Notes under the pieces: model-generated | Database searches by the model: none | Told to the model about the DNA's origin: nothing | The model's input: only the letters and a program-made list of their open reading frames with translations | Program-made: the position numbers and the translations under genes | DNA from: Pleodorina starrii | Lineage: Eukaryota > Chlorophyta > Chlorophyceae > Chlamydomonadales > Volvocaceae | Direction: 5' to 3' | Length of the DNA: 64,000 nt | Assembly (NCBI GenBank): GCA_030267565.1 | Contig: BRXU01000012.1 | Span: 2,850,501 to 2,914,500 of the forward strand | Part shown: positions 1 to 12,357 of the stretch, piece after piece | Numbering within the stretch: the stretch's first letter is position 1 | Layout: each line of letters begins with the position of its first letter

Positions 1-325
1 GGCGAGGGGGGCCAGGGGGGGGGGGAGGTGCGTGGGCCTGGAAGGGGCCGGAGGAGGATCCTGGAGGGACGGTTTGGCTGCTGGGGGCGCTCGTCTGGGC
101 GCGCCGCGCCGGCTGCGGGCAGCGGCGGGGCGGGCCAAGGATGGAGAGGATACGGATTTAGGCTGCCACAATCGGCATCCTCTCTTAGCTTTCTACCCGC
201 TGGTATCCCCTCGCCGGTTTTCCAGCGATTGGTTCATTTGTCACTTCGGTCTCGCTCACGTAGTTCAACAAGGGAAGGAACGGAAGGACTTCCACAGCGC
301 TTGCCAGACACCACACACCCCCATC

Positions 326-359
326 ACCGTTTACGGGCTCCGGCCTATACGTGAACACC
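326..359 (+). repeat. Intronic 'CTATACGTG' motif, copy 1
   Basis: Contains GGGCTCCGGCCTATACGTG at 335-353, preceded by ACCGTTTAC. It is antisense to the unknown gene whose last mapped donor is at 519, and probably lies in the following intron. Confidence 0.7.
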
Positions 360-518
360 CCCCCCGGGCCCGGCAGCTGCTGCACCGCGCCGGCGCCATG
401 CTCTCTTGGGTGCTCAGGTGTGCCAACAACAGCATTGTTATCGATGGGTTGTTACTGCGTTCCCGTCCCCTCTCCTGTCCCGCTCCCCTTCCCCAAGCCC
501 ACCCAGCCCAGTGTGTAC

Positions 519-3500
519 CTGTTCCGCCGCCTGCTCTGCAGCCCGCATCTCCAGAGCCACCTCCGGGGAAACCCGGCGCCCACCGCTCGCCGGATCGATG
601 TCAGAATCCGAATCTGAATCCGAATCCAGCACCCGATCCGCCTCGCTCCGCTGCTTGCCAGGAGGAGCCGCTGACACGGCGGCAGCGCCGCCGCCGCCGC
701 CCGCCGTTGGCGGCCCTGCGCCGGCGGCGCCGGGCGGGGATGCAGAGCCCCCATCGCGCTTCGGCGGCGAGGCGGAGCTCTGCCGGCTGCGCCGCGGCGG
801 GCTGCGCATGGGCGCAAGTGTACAGGACGGTAACGGGGTGGTGGTGGTGGTGGCAGCAATGCGCAGGACAGGACACGGCGATTCGCCCAGTTGGCCCCCA
901 CGTTGGCACCGTCCGGAATTTCCGACACCGGGCGGGCAGGGGCTGTTCGACCTGAGTCACCCGCTGGCCACCTTGCGCCGGTCAACTTTGGTCGCCAATT
1001 TAGGGTTGATTTCTGGCTCGCAATTCACATATAAGAGGGGCTGTTCCGGGGCGGCTGGTTGGCGGGCAGCTGGCGCCTCGCCTCGCGCGCTGAGCTTGAA
1101 CAGTCTCGGATGGCCGGCGTGGTGCGCGGCGCCAGCTCCCGCATGCATCCCGGCTCAGGCCAGGCCGACCCAGCCCCTTCATCCGCTCCCCATCACGTCC
1201 CAATCCCCAGAGAAGGTGGCAGGAAGCCGGTCAGAAAGAGCCCCGGTGCCACATCCCCTGGCCCACCTAACGCTGCTGTCGCCTTGGGATGGCCCCCGGC
1301 GGCGAGACGCCGAGGTGGAAGACGCCGGCGGCGGAGGCACGACGCTCCCGGGTGGCAGCGGCTCGAAGCCGGGCACCGCCACCAGCGCCGGCGGCAGCGC
1401 CGGGTCGGCGGGGACGAAGATGTGCGTGGGGCGCGGCGCGTTGGGGTCGTCGGGCGGCGCCGGGGATGGTAGCAAGAACACGGGCTGCATGGCGCCCGGC
1501 GGCAGGGACGCCGGCGCGGCGCCGGCAGCGGCGGCAGCGCCGGAGGCCGGCGACGCTGCTCCCGCACCTTCGCTGTACAGGCGGACCTGGAGGCATGAAG
1601 GCATGCGGCAAGAAGTTGGGCGGACGGTTAAGGGAAGGAGGGGCCCCGGCCCTCTCGCAGGTATTCGTTGTAGTGGGTCAGTTCAGTCTCGCCCTCGTTA
1701 CTCAAGGGGGGGAAGTTAGAAACGAGCAGGGTTATTGGGGGTGCAGCACGCGGAGCACGGGAGGCGCGTGAGGCAAACGGGCGCTGCGCGTGATCCTGAT
1801 CCTGGCGGGCCTCCCACATGGCGGGAGGCGGAGGCTTTCCAAGGCGCAGCACGACCAAGGAGCGTAATACCAAGCCCCGCCAGCCCCTGCGCCTGCCAGC
1901 CTGCGCCGGTCACGTGCCCCCTGACCTCCCTCCCTTCCTGCCTGCAACACCACAACGCACTTCCCGCACGTAATGGGAGCGTGAGGCACGGCACCATCGC
2001 AGGCACCAGGCACCCGCCCGCACGAGGGACGCCGGCCCCCCCGGCTAACGCCCCCACCTGCGGCTCGTTGGGCGAGAATTGCACTCGACGAGCGGCGGCC
2101 GCGGCCGCTGCGGCCGCCGCCGGCTCGGCCGCTGCGCCTCGCGCCATCACCGCCGCGGGGTCCACCTCGGTGGCCGCCGTAACCGGGAAGGCGAAGGAGG
2201 CCGTGCTGCCAGCATCGGCCGGCCGGGCAGCCGCCGCGGGCGCCGCCGCAGCTGCAGTCGACTCCGGCCGTGCACCCGCGGCGCCAGCTCCGGAAGGCAC
2301 AGCTGCCCCCGCCGCCGCAGCAGCACCTCCACTGCCACCGCCACTGACAGCGGCAGCGCCTTCGTTCGGCGCGCCCGCCGCAGCCACAGCCGCAGCCGCT
2401 GGCAGTCCAGCGGCAGCGACTGCGGAGACGGAGCTTGGCCGCTCGGTTGCGCGTGCTGCCGGCGCCGCTGCCCCCGCCGCCACAGCTTTGGCAGCGGCGC
2501 GTTCTCCTGGAGCCTGAGCGCTGGAGGCGGGTGCACCTCGCCGCGCAGCCTCGGGCCTGACATCCGCTGTGATGGTGCTGCTGCTGCTGCCTCCGCGCCT
2601 GCCACCGCCGTCGCTGGGGCGCGCGCCGGCTGCCTGTGGGTGGAGCGACGACAAGCTGGGCTCCGAAGCCATGTCTCCACCGCTGGACGAGCTGCCGCTG
2701 CCGCGACTTGGCCCCCGCGAGCCATCGCCGGCGCCGTGGGGCTGCGGCTGCGGCGCCGTGTCTGGTGGAGGCGGATGATGGCCGTCGCCGCCGCGGCCGC
2801 CGGGGACGCGGCCGGCCCCGGATGACGACGGCGTGTCCGCGGGGTCCGCGCCGCCAGGGGCCGTCGGACGCGCGTCTGGCGGCGATCCGCCCATGCGGTT
2901 GGCCATTTGGGCCAGACGCAGGATCTTCTGCAGCTTCTCCGCGCTTGGCCTTTTGGACGGCCCGGCCGCAACAGCCGCTGCTTCCACAGCCGCCCCCCCG
3001 GCCGCGGCCGGGCCGACCGCCGCTCCATCCCCGAACGCCTCCACGCCTTTTGGGGCAGCCAGCGGCGCTTGAGCTTGCCGAGGTCGCTCCGCCGGCGGCG
3101 CTTGGGCGGGCGGTGGCCGGGGCTCCTGCAAGGCAGTTCCAGGGGGGCCCCTGGCGGAGGTCGCGCTGGCGCCTGCCGCAGCATTCGCTGGAGTGTCCGC
3201 CCGCGACGCCTTGGGCTGCGGCGCCGGCGGCGGCGCCGAACTAGGCAGCGGGCGGGCCGAGGAGGCACCGGCAGAGAGCCCGCCGCTTGCCCGGCTCGAG
3301 GGCGCGGCGGCGGACGCGGTGGTAACCGCCGCGGCTACGGGCGCGGCGGCCTGCCTGCCGCCCCCGCCGTGACGGTACCTTGCCAGCAGCTGGTCCATGC
3401 TTTCCTCATCCTGGGATCCCGGCCTGCCCGGGGCCCTTTCCGCCGCCGTTCCGCCTGTTCCCGAGGATGCTGCTGTCGTGGCGGCGGCGGCGGCCAGCGC

Positions 3501-4384
3501 TGCCTGGGCACGCGCCTGCACCTCTGCCGCCTGGAAGCCCTGCCGGCGGTACGCCGACGCCGACGCCGACGCCACTCCCTGTGGCACAATGGTTGTCGTG
3601 GTGTGCTCCCCAGCGGCTGGAGCCGACTGCCGCGGCGTCGCCGTGGCTGCCGTTGGGGCAGCGGCGGCGGCCGCTGAGCGTCCGAGTGCCTGGTTGACCA
3701 GCTGCACGGCGGCGTCGGAGAGGCGGCCGTCGACTCCCCGCTCCAGTGACAGGACCGCGTTGTAGAGTGTAGGATGCTCCTGCGCGAGCCGCTGCAGCGC
3801 GGCGGTGGTGGCTGGGGCTGGGGAAGCAGGGGGAGGAGGCGCTGCAGCGGAGGGCGCTCCAGACGGGCGGCGGGGTGCTGCGGGAAGCAACAGGCGCGGG
3901 CGGGGAACAGGGGCGGGCCGGGGGATGGGAGGGGCGGGCGGTGGCATCGGACAGGTCATAGGCTGGTTGATTGCTACGACGATGGGTCATTTGGGTTTGC
4001 ATGCGAGGGAGGGAGTTTAAGTGGCCATGCGCCCGTGGACAGGGTTGGGGTGGGTTGAGTTGGCTGGTAACGTTCGCACGGCGAGGAAGGCGAGCACTTA
4101 CCCGCGTGGCCCTGGCCCTGATCAACGCCGCGGTACCGAGCATCTGACTCGGGTTGCTGCGATGACCGTGGCAGGGCGTGCGCCGGGGACCTTGGTGGAA
4201 GCTGAGAAGGACGGTCCAGGCGCTCTGGGAAGCGAGGTCCGACATCGGAGGGCGCCGCCGTAGACTTTTGCCACCAGAAAGCGTCCTCCGTGGTCCGCTG
4301 GGGACTGGCGGAGTTTCCAGCTGAGCGGAATAAGGCTATCTTCTCCGCGATGGTGCTTCCCCGTCGCGGAGTCCCCTCGGCCAT
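519..4384 (-). CDS. Large low-complexity protein of unknown function, 3' end beyond the left edge
   Basis: I do not recognise the family. Four exons are visible, phase-consistent with GT/AG ends: 4384-4102, 3973-2058, 1586-1267 and 801-519, giving 934 codons before the last visible donor. The start is an ATG at 4384 (MAEGTPRRGSTIAEKIALF). Most of the protein is Ala/Gly/Pro/Ser-rich. More ordered pieces are a helical stretch near residues 140-180 (RLAQEHPTLYNAVLSLERGV), another containing LQKILRLAQMANRMGG, and an acidic (DS)n run in exon 4. RRVQFSPNEPQ at about residues 723-733 fits the PP1-docking RVxF consensus and lies directly before the exon 2/3 junction, followed by VRLYSEG. The terminal exon is not resolved in 1-518. 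The exon chain is fairly secure; any function is inference. Confidence 0.6.
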
Positions 4385-7361
4385 CGGGGCCAGTTCTTAC
4401 AAGCCAAATTGGATTTGTGTGCATCAATAAATGACAGAGCAATATTTCTTCAGCGTGCGGGTTGTTTGGCTGTCGTAACTTGCGAAGTCAAAGTTCCGTG
4501 GATAGTGAGCAATGCGGAATGAGCTGTTCTCGTCATCTCGGGATTTTGGTGCAAGTTACTATTCGTAGTTATATTTGGTGGCCAAGCTTGCGTGACTGTT
4601 GAACACAAGGGCAGAGCGCAGAGCGCAGAGCGTCAGGCGTTTCATCATAAACGGGATTCGTCCGATAAGGGCAAGCAGCAAGAAAGGCCATCATTCTATT
4701 CGCTGTGGTATCTGTGGTTGGTGTCTTCCGGGGATCCGGGCCGTCTCTGGGTAGCGTCAACGGATAACGGAAAACGGTATCCGCGAAGATGCGCTCATGC
4801 GCAGCAGCGCAGGTTTGAAGTCGCAACCAGGCCGGCAAGCAGGAAGAGGCAACCCATGAATGCCAGTCGCAATCAGTAGGCCGTGGAAGACTTCCTCCTT
4901 CCAATTCGTCACAACAAAAGGTGCCAAACGCCAGCGTTGGAGGAGTTGGAAGTCCTCAATGCTTCAGCAGTCTGCAAATATTGCACTGGACCCCCCCATG
5001 GGGTCTAGTGCAGCGCTCCAAGAAACGCTTTCCCGCACAAGACTTTTGGCCTTCTTCGCGCGGAACTCGGCAGGCTTCATCTGCCCCAGCCCCCTCCCTA
5101 AGGCCTTGTGCACGGCACATGCCACAGGGTACCACCAACCATGCACAGGAGATCCTGTTGCGCACATCAGACTTATTTCTTAATGACGTACACGCAGCCG
5201 TTTGAACATGTTATAAAAGCACCACACGGTAGCTCCAATATAATGCGGGATGCCTGAGGATGCAGGTGTGTCAGCGATTCTGCGGGTAGCCCCATTAGGC
5301 CCCATCTGGCCCCATTCCTGATCCGCTCCACCCACCATGCGCATCTACGTTCTGTACTCTTAACTCCCGTAACCTGTAATCTCGGTGCTCTGTCGATGCT
5401 GTGATGATGCTGACCGTGCTGTATACTGAGCGGGAAGGAGAGGAGCGGGGACCGGCTGCCGAGGGCCCTAACACTGCAGCAGAACACAGCAAAGCCGCAC
5501 ACCCCGGCCGCGCGCCTGCGGCGCTCGGCCCCGCCCTCAGACCCAACTATGTGGCCGAGCCCCCCGATGCGTGACACATCAGAGAGGCACAACTCAGCGA
5601 CCCCCCAGCCGTACCCGACAACGGGCCTACCCGACTGTACACAACATCCCAACAGCCAACCCAGGCCTGACCGCGGATGCCACCCCGGCGGCTACAGACT
5701 CTACCCCCCCCAAGCCCGAACCCAACCGATGGTACCCATCCCCACACGGCCCCTCTCAAGAGCCTCCCTCGTCAGCCCGCCAGTTGGCGGAGCCGGTCCT
5801 CAGCCGTTGCCCGCTGGCGGCTCGCCGCTGGCCGAGCCGAGCGTGGAGGTGTCCGAAGGGGGGGCAAACACGAGGGAGAGGGTGAGTCTGTCGAGTTCAT
5901 AGGAGGGAGGTGAACGGGATAACCAGCAGCTACAAAGGCTGAAGCTCTACTACTGAGTGAAAGGCAGAATACCTGCAACGAAAGAGCTGGAGCGTAATGT
6001 ACTCGCCACTCGATTACGGTGGTACGACAGTCGCACAGAACCAGACTTAGACACTCCGATCGCTACGCTCCATCGCACCGAAGTCAACAACTGACACCAA
6101 TGCAGTGCTCCAAGCGTACATCCCGAGACTGAAGCCATAAAGCGTAGACAAGAAATTGTCGGTGCGCTAGGCAGCGGTACCCATTGAGCACAGCCCGAGT
6201 TCCCCTAGCCTGGTAAGCGTTCGGTGCAATGCCCAGCCCGTTGGCCCGCTGTCTTCCCATGTTGCATTTACTCTTCTGCTGTTATTTTACTCGTGCTAAC
6301 CAACAGCGGAAGTTGACAGAGTCAACCGTCGCACAGCTGAACCCCCCGGTCCATGCGTGCGAGTTGTGAAGCCCGAAGATTGTCCATCCGGCTGTTTCAG
6401 CACATTTTAGACGTAGTAGTGAGCCCCCGAAGCTTCGAATATCTCTGACGGTTTCCTGCAGAGTTCCCACAAGGTTACAGCTGGGCTGGGCTGCCCCAAT
6501 CTCCCCAACCGAGGGCGAGTGTTCTGGCATTCCGTGCGGGGTTACACTGGGCACATGTTGAGTGCTGGTGATGCCGAGGTACTTGGAGTGCAAGGAAGGC
6601 CATGTCCGCGCATGAACCTTAAGGGTGGTGCCAGGATCCGCCACCATTGAGGTGTGCGACACGCCGCTGCGTGATGTGCGTTGCGGGCTAGCAGACAGGG
6701 AGGGATGCGTGTTGCCTTCTGGTCCGCGGCCATCTTGACAACAGGAGTTAAGCTTTGATTGCTGCAAGGAATGTCAGAAGACGTCCATGGTTCAAGGGGT
6801 TGACTGACCCAGGCCACCGGAGCTGTTTAGACACGCGTGTGTTTCGGAAGGTTGGGCTCCTGCCAAAGAAGGCCCGGGCTTCCAGCCTTCATCCTTCCAC
6901 GGCACCAGCATACACGCATAAATGGAAGGAACAGGCTGCAACGGTTAGTTGACCCAGATGAACATCCAAGCAAGTTGCAAAGATTTTGCCCACAAGCCTC
7001 GAGGCAGCCGGCCGGCCGCGAAGGCATTCGATACACGAGTATAGCTGGCCAGTAAGGCAGCAGCAATGATGACAGAAGGTAACCGTTTTCAGCGCTAGGA
7101 AGAGAATGTTCGCATGTTCGGACGGCCGACAGGATGGACCGAGACGCCGCATCGCCATCGGCCGCTACGCGCACTGAAATGAGTAATATTGGCTCTGCAA
7201 TCTGCAACTTCACATCTCTTGCCAAGCGCCATTTTGGAGAAGACAGGCATGATTACTCCAGGGTGGCGCACGTTATCGCAAATGACCCAAATCGGCCTTT
7301 TCCACCTGTGTTGCTTGCCTTTCCCCTTGCGCACATTAATCAATTCTCTCGCTAGGAGAAG
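4385..7361. other. Intergenic region between divergent genes
   Basis: This is the 5' flank of the minus-strand unknown gene and of atpC. ORFs on both strands are short, lack recognisable domains and do not chain into spliced models, so I annotate no gene. It holds one clear palindrome (4982-5012) and TATA-like sequence near 5210 with no assigned gene. Confidence 0.5.
4982..5012. repeat. 31-bp imperfect palindrome
   Basis: TGCACTGGACCCC and GGGGTCTAGTGCA form a 13-bp stem with one G-U pair around a 5-nt loop. It is an isolated hairpin in intergenic DNA with no associated gene. Confidence 0.6.
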
Positions 7362-9563
7362 ATGGCCGCCACCATGCTCGCCTCGAAGCAGGGCTCCTTC
7401 ATGGGCCGCTCGACTTTTGCCCCGGCCCAGCAGCAGGGCGTCGCGCGCCGCGGTTCGCTCCAGGTGACTGACGCAGCCAGCAGTTGTAAGCACAGAAGGC
7501 TGCATAGCTACATCAGCGAGCTGAACCCGATTTGCAATATGCCCTTAGGTGACCGCTGGCCTCAAGGAGGTCCGCGATCGCATTGCGTCGGTGAAGAACA
7601 CCAACAAGATCACCGATGCGATGAAGCTGGTCGCTGCCGCTAAGGTCCGCCGCGCTCAGGAGGCGGTGGTGAACGGCCGCCCCTTCTCTGAGAACCTGGT
7701 GAAGGTGCGACGCGGGGGGTTGGTCGGCGCAATTCCTGGGACTTGCACGGTCGCACTTGCGGGGACGCTTACCAATTAGTACTGTTAATAAATGACATGT
7801 GTCTTGATATGTGATATTTAGCTCGCTTCAATTTAACTGCAGGTCCTCTACGGCGTGAACCAGCGCATCCGCCAGGAGGATGTGGACTCGCCTCTGTGCA
7901 CTGTCCGCCCGGTCAAGAGCGTTATGCTCGTTGTCATGACCGGTGACCGCGGTCTGTGCGGCGGCTACAACAACTTCATCATCAAGAAGGTAATGGAAGC
8001 GTGCACGCTAGGCGGTGCTGCGAGGAGGACAATGTTGTGAAAGGATTGGGAGTATAGGAATGGCTTGATGGCAGCTCCTGGCGGCTAGTTGCAGCACACG
8101 GGTTAGTGCGTGTGTGTACCCGCCTCCAGTTGTGCCCTAGCCCCGCGGCTCCTTTCTCAAACGGGAAGCGGTGTTGACCAGATCTCCTTGATTCCTCTTG
8201 CTGTTCGCAGAGCGAGGCGCGCATTCGTGAGCTCACCGCCCTGGGCGTGAAGGTTAACGTTGTGTGCGTTGGCCGCAAGGGTTCTATGTACTTCAGCAAG
8301 CGGAAGCAGTACAACGTCACCAGTGAGTACTGTCTTTCACGCTTAGTCCGATGGGATACACCGAGGGGGTAGCCTCGCGTGGGTTTAGGAAGGGAACTGC
8401 CAGGAAAGCTGCACGGACTTGGTCATCACATGGGCTAAGATAATCAGCAGGGTCTATGCCATGCCAAAGCGCAACCAACTACAGCCGTTCTGCTTGCACT
8501 GATCGGGCCTTCCTTCCCCAACTACATGGAGCAAGACAAGAGTGCGTGTGTTGTGTTGTCGGGGGGTTGCGCTGTTTCGGATGCAGGGCCGTTCCATGGC
8601 CTGCTATTTGTACGGCTTATCGTGGGAACGAGAGGCACGCCGTGGACGGGGTGCTCAACGTGGTGATACGCAAGGCATGGCGTGTGCTCAAATGCTCTCG
8701 CTTCATCCATGCGTGCCGCTACACGCCATGCAGCTTGCGGCTATGATGAAACTTCGCTTTGCCTAGTCCATTGGTCACTGACATCCTCCTCTCTCGCACG
8801 TCTTGCCTTCATTTGTGACGCTACGGACTGCGTCGCGCCGTGCCCGCGCTTACGTCACCGCCCTCGCGTGTCCCCTGGTTTCGCCTTGACACGGTCTCTC
8901 CCCCACGGTGCCCTTGCTTTCTGCGAGAGCTACTGCCCAGATTCCCCATCCACCTAATCTATTGCCCCCACCCTGCCGCCCTCCCACCACTGCACAGAGT
9001 CCTTCTCGCTGGGCGCTGCCCCCTCGACCAAGGATGCTCAGGGCATTGCCGACGAGATCTTCGCGTCGTTCATTGCCCAGGAGAGCGACAAGGTGGAGCT
9101 GGTTTTCACCAAGTTCATCTCGCTCATCAGCTCCAACCCCACTATCCAGACGCTGCTGCCCATGACGCCCATGGGCGAGCTGTGCGACGTGGACGGCAAG
9201 TGCGTTGACGCCGCTGACGACGAGATCTTCAAGCTGACCACCAAGGGCGGCGAGTTCGCTGTCGAGCGCGAGAAGACGACGATCGAGACTGAGGCCCTGG
9301 ACCCGTCGCTCATCTTTGAGCAGGAGCCGGCCCAGATCCTGGATGCGCTGCTGCCGCTGTACATGAACAGCTGCCTGCTGCGCTCTCTCCAGGAGGCGCT
9401 CGCGTCGGAGCTGGCGGCGCGCATGAACGCCATGAACAACGCCTCGGACAACGCTAAGGAGCTGCGCAAGGCACTGACCGTTCAGTACAACAAGCAGCGC
9501 CAGGCCAAGATTACGCAGGAGCTGTCGGAGATCGTCGGCGGCGCTGCTGCCACCTCGGGCTAA
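7362..9563 (+). CDS. atpC: ATP synthase gamma chain, chloroplastic precursor
   Basis: This is the central rotor-shaft subunit of thylakoid CF1, coupling rotation to ATP synthesis. Exons are 7362-7463, 7549-7704, 7843-7989, 8211-8322 and 8998-9563; phases close and give 360 aa, matching the family. Residues 1 to about 35 form a transit peptide rich in Ser, Arg and Gln. The mature part begins [16 protein letters not shown], the conserved N-terminal helix. [16 protein letters not shown] is the classic gamma motif, and the C-terminal helix ([18 protein letters not shown]) is intact. The chloroplast-specific regulatory insert [17 protein letters not shown] carries two Cys (235 and 241 of the precursor), the known thioredoxin-controlled disulfide that silences ATP hydrolysis in the dark. 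A TGTAA signal lies 83 bp after the stop. The identification is firm. Confidence 0.98.
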
Positions 9564-9645
9564 GCGAGCAGTTGAGCGAGTGCTGGCCTGCGCGGCTCAA
9601 TGAGTGGCTGGCTGGCAGGCTGTTGCACGGCGGCCTTTCGGCGAC

Positions 9646-9650
9646 TGTAA
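9646..9650 (+). promoter_or_regulatory. Putative poly(A) signal of atpC
   Basis: TGTAA, the usual volvocine algal polyadenylation signal, lies about 80 bp downstream of the atpC stop codon. Confidence 0.6.
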
Positions 9651-10272
9651 CATGCGCTTTTGCATGTGCGCACGCAGACGTGCGCCGGATTGTGCGTGTG
9701 CGTAGCGGCAGTGGACGGGGGCCGCCGGAGGGGTGTTAAGCTTTTAAATTAAGCGTTGCGTTCGCGTGTGCTATGGTTGCTGAGGGTTGGTTGGTCGGGC
9801 GGCCTGTGCCGTGCGGTAAGTTGTGCCGCCGGCTGGGATCGCGCATTTTTGAGAAGAGTCTGATGATTTCGTGAGCTGCTTGCTGCATGGCGGTGGAGGA
9901 GCGTCGGGGCATGGGCGGAGGGCTGTGCACTGGATCGGTCCTCGCGGTGCCGCCGGTTTTGGGGATCCTGGGCGGCGCCGATTGAGGTGGTCTTCTGGCA
10001 GACTCCTTTCATCAAGGGTGGTCGTAGAGCAGAGTGCAGAAGAGACAAGGGTTGCGGACATTACGGCGGAGTTTTGCTGACCAGCTTATCCGCCGTTTGT
10101 CGCACTCATGCAGAAGAATGTAACTATACGGGCGATGACTGTCTCTCCGGCACGACGATGGTTGCCGTATATGTACGGTCATGCTCGACATCCCCGAAAG
10201 ACATGCTGTAACGGCATTCTTTGCATCCCGCGGCGGCTCCGCAAATTAAAGCTTTTTAGACCGGATGAAAAC

Positions 10273-10311
10273 TGATCGTGCGAGCTCGCATCTATGAGCT
10301 CGCACGAGTCA
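10273..10311. repeat. Hairpin-forming palindrome
   Basis: TCGTGCGAGCTC at 10276-10287 pairs perfectly with 10296-10307 around an 8-nt loop. The stem extends three more pairs past a 1-nt bulge. Confidence 0.65.
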
Positions 10312-11173
10312 TATGAGCGAAGAGATATGGTCCCCCCTGGTACCCCTGTACTGTGAGGAAACATAAGGCCTTCAATAAAAACGCCCCTAATCAGGAGGGA
10401 GTTTTTGTGGTGGTTGCTGTAAAGCTCGAGACCTCTGGAAGAGTAGAGCCAGCGGGCGTTGCACCGGAGAGGAGACGACCCGGACAAGAGGGAAGCACAC
10501 ACCCAGATCAGGCCACCCACAGAGCCCCTAACCGAGTCATTCACTGAGCCACCCTGCTCCGGCAGCAGCCGCGCCAGGGGGCCCTTCTGGCCGCGCTTGG
10601 ATGGCATAGCCGAGCACTACGGCCAATGGAGGCCGGCCGGCTGGCAGCAGGGGCGGCAGCATGGATGGCTTCACCGCCGCCGGTCTCATGACGCCACGGT
10701 GATGGCATTGGGTTACGATGTGCCTGCATTTCGCTGAAAGCCGGTATGATGCGGCTTCTTCCGTGGGCCGCTTGAGGTAACGGCACGTGCGCGGCTTCAG
10801 ACGTGCTGTATCCCCCCCCATCCAATGCAGTACCCAGGGAGCGGAACTCCCGCTGCCTTCTTGCCTCCACAGTTCCAGCCCGGAACGCAAATTCCATGGT
10901 GGCCAACTCCCGAATCCAAGCCCAGCCTGGAGCCAGCTATCAGAGCTCCTGGCCCGTCAGGTCGCCGCGCGAGACTTGCAATCGTCTTTCTTTCCGCCAC
11001 CGTGCTCAGGGCCTCAGGCACTGCGGTTGAGCAGCCCGCCAGGCTCGTGGGTGGCCCAACAGCGGCGCAGGAACGGCTGGAGATGCTAGGCTACGAGGGG
11101 CGGTGGGGCACAGCGTGCGGTGAGCCCGTGGAGCCGCCGGGGACAGATTGGAGGTGCGGGAACCCGGAAAGGA

Positions 11174-11202
11174 ATGCTCGTTTCCTTTCCGGAAACGAGC
11201 AT
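11174..11202. repeat. Hairpin-forming palindrome
   Basis: ATGCTCGTTTCC at 11174-11185 is the perfect inverse of 11191-11202, with a TTTCC loop. It lies about 730 bp beyond the uL29 stop, outside the likely transcript. Confidence 0.7.
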
Positions 11203-11742
11203 ACCTGCGCGAAGCTCAGGGCGTCGAATCCTTCGTACTGGTGTCACCGAGACCGTCAACACCCGTTCAGCGTTGCCCAACATCTCCTCTGCAGGCATGG
11301 AAGAGTAAATTGCCTGCGGAGGTCGCCTGGAGAAATTCGATAAGTGCCTTCGAGTCCGTAGCCCGGTGTATCCCCCACCCCCCAATCCTGGTTCATAAGG
11401 CCCTGGGCTGAAACGGAACTGCTGACAGCCTTTGTGGAGATTCGACCTCTCTTGACCGTCTAATGGCACCCCCGAGAGAATTGAATTCGGTGGATGCCCC
11501 TAACGCCAGACACAGCCGTATGAGGAATCAGACCCAGCTGTGATTGACAGCGCTTGCCGGGCTGCTGGCTTCACGCAGGCATGAAACAGGCGATGAGGCT
11601 GGGGAAAATGTACGAGACCATTAATGCTTACATACACCCCAGTCTCAGTATGATGTTGCGTCCACGCCACCGGCAAGGTGGGCGAGCCATGCCAACACCC
11701 AAAACACCCTCTCGTGTCCCCCCTGACACCACCAGCGCCTGT

Positions 11743-11747
11743 TTACA
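11743..11747 (-). promoter_or_regulatory. Putative poly(A) signal of plastid uL29 gene
   Basis: TGTAA on the minus strand, about 180 bp beyond the stop. A second candidate is at 11628-11632. Confidence 0.5.
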
Positions 11748-11928
11748 TCTGCACGGCCCTCTTGACATCAAGCACAAGTGCTTCAACCACAGCTCAAGAA
11801 CCAAAACTGCTGCCGCTGCCAGCACTATGCCTCGAAGGCTATGTCTGCCCTCGCGCGGTCATGGACCTAGAGCGCAGGTACGAAGTCCGCCATAAAGTCC
11901 ACAATCAAAGCCGCCTTAATGACCTATT

Positions 11929-12357
11929 TTACTTGGGCGTAGCGCTCTTCTGAAGCAGGCCCTGAGCCAGCGCAGCGCGCTTCTCCAGACGCCGAGCCTC
12001 CCGGCGGTCGGTGAGGCCATCCGCCATCTGCCGCTGGCGCAGGAGCGTCAGGCATTGAGCAATCTGACGACGGAGGTGCTTGTTGACGTGGGCCTTGGGG
12101 ACCTTCTCCGGGTCCCGCTCCGGCATGCTCTGGCCAGCCTTGAATTCCGTGACGCCCTGGGTGCGCTGCACCCACTTAACGCTGGCCAGCTCACGCTTCA
12201 GCAGGTTGGTCTTCTCCAAGAGCTCCTGGTTCGACAGGCCGCTGAAGTCGGCAAGCTTGGTTGGCTTGGCCTGAACAACCACAGCCACGCGCTGGGGAGC
12301 CGGCGCCACGGTGGAGCGGACTGGCCGCACAGCGGTGAACGCACGAGCGACTTGCAT
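11929..12357 (-). CDS. rpl29: Plastid ribosomal protein uL29 (L29), chloroplast precursor
   Basis: A single-exon ORF encodes 142 aa. The first 30 or so residues ([19 protein letters not shown] onward) are rich in Arg, Val, Ala and Ser with no acidic residue, as in an algal chloroplast transit peptide. The core [21 protein letters not shown] followed by [13 protein letters not shown] is the L29 helical hairpin that binds 23S rRNA near the exit tunnel. The later [20 protein letters not shown] gives the second helix with the usual R/K pattern. A basic C-terminal extension beyond the bacterial length (about 65 aa) is common in plastid L29. The gene lies head-to-head with CWC22, 500 bp apart. I am confident of the family and plastid destination. 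Confidence 0.9.
   Translation of the reverse strand: MQVARAFTAVRPVRSTVAPAPQRVAVVVQAKPTKLADFSGLSNQELLEKTNLLKRELASVKWVQRTQGVTEFKAGQSMPERDPEKVPKAHVNKHLRRQIAQCLTLLRQRQMADGLTDRREARRLEKRAALAQGLLQKSATPK

Larger units (their letters stand above)
9651..11742. other. Intergenic region between convergent atpC and uL29 genes
   Basis: No ORF has recognisable similarity or a credible spliced structure. Two strong hairpins (10273-10311 and 11174-11202) are the only structure I can support. Confidence 0.5.

Noticed and set aside
6282..6767. 161-codon minus-strand frame upstream of atpC
   Set aside because: No domain, no similarity, no coding-like composition, and no splice partners.
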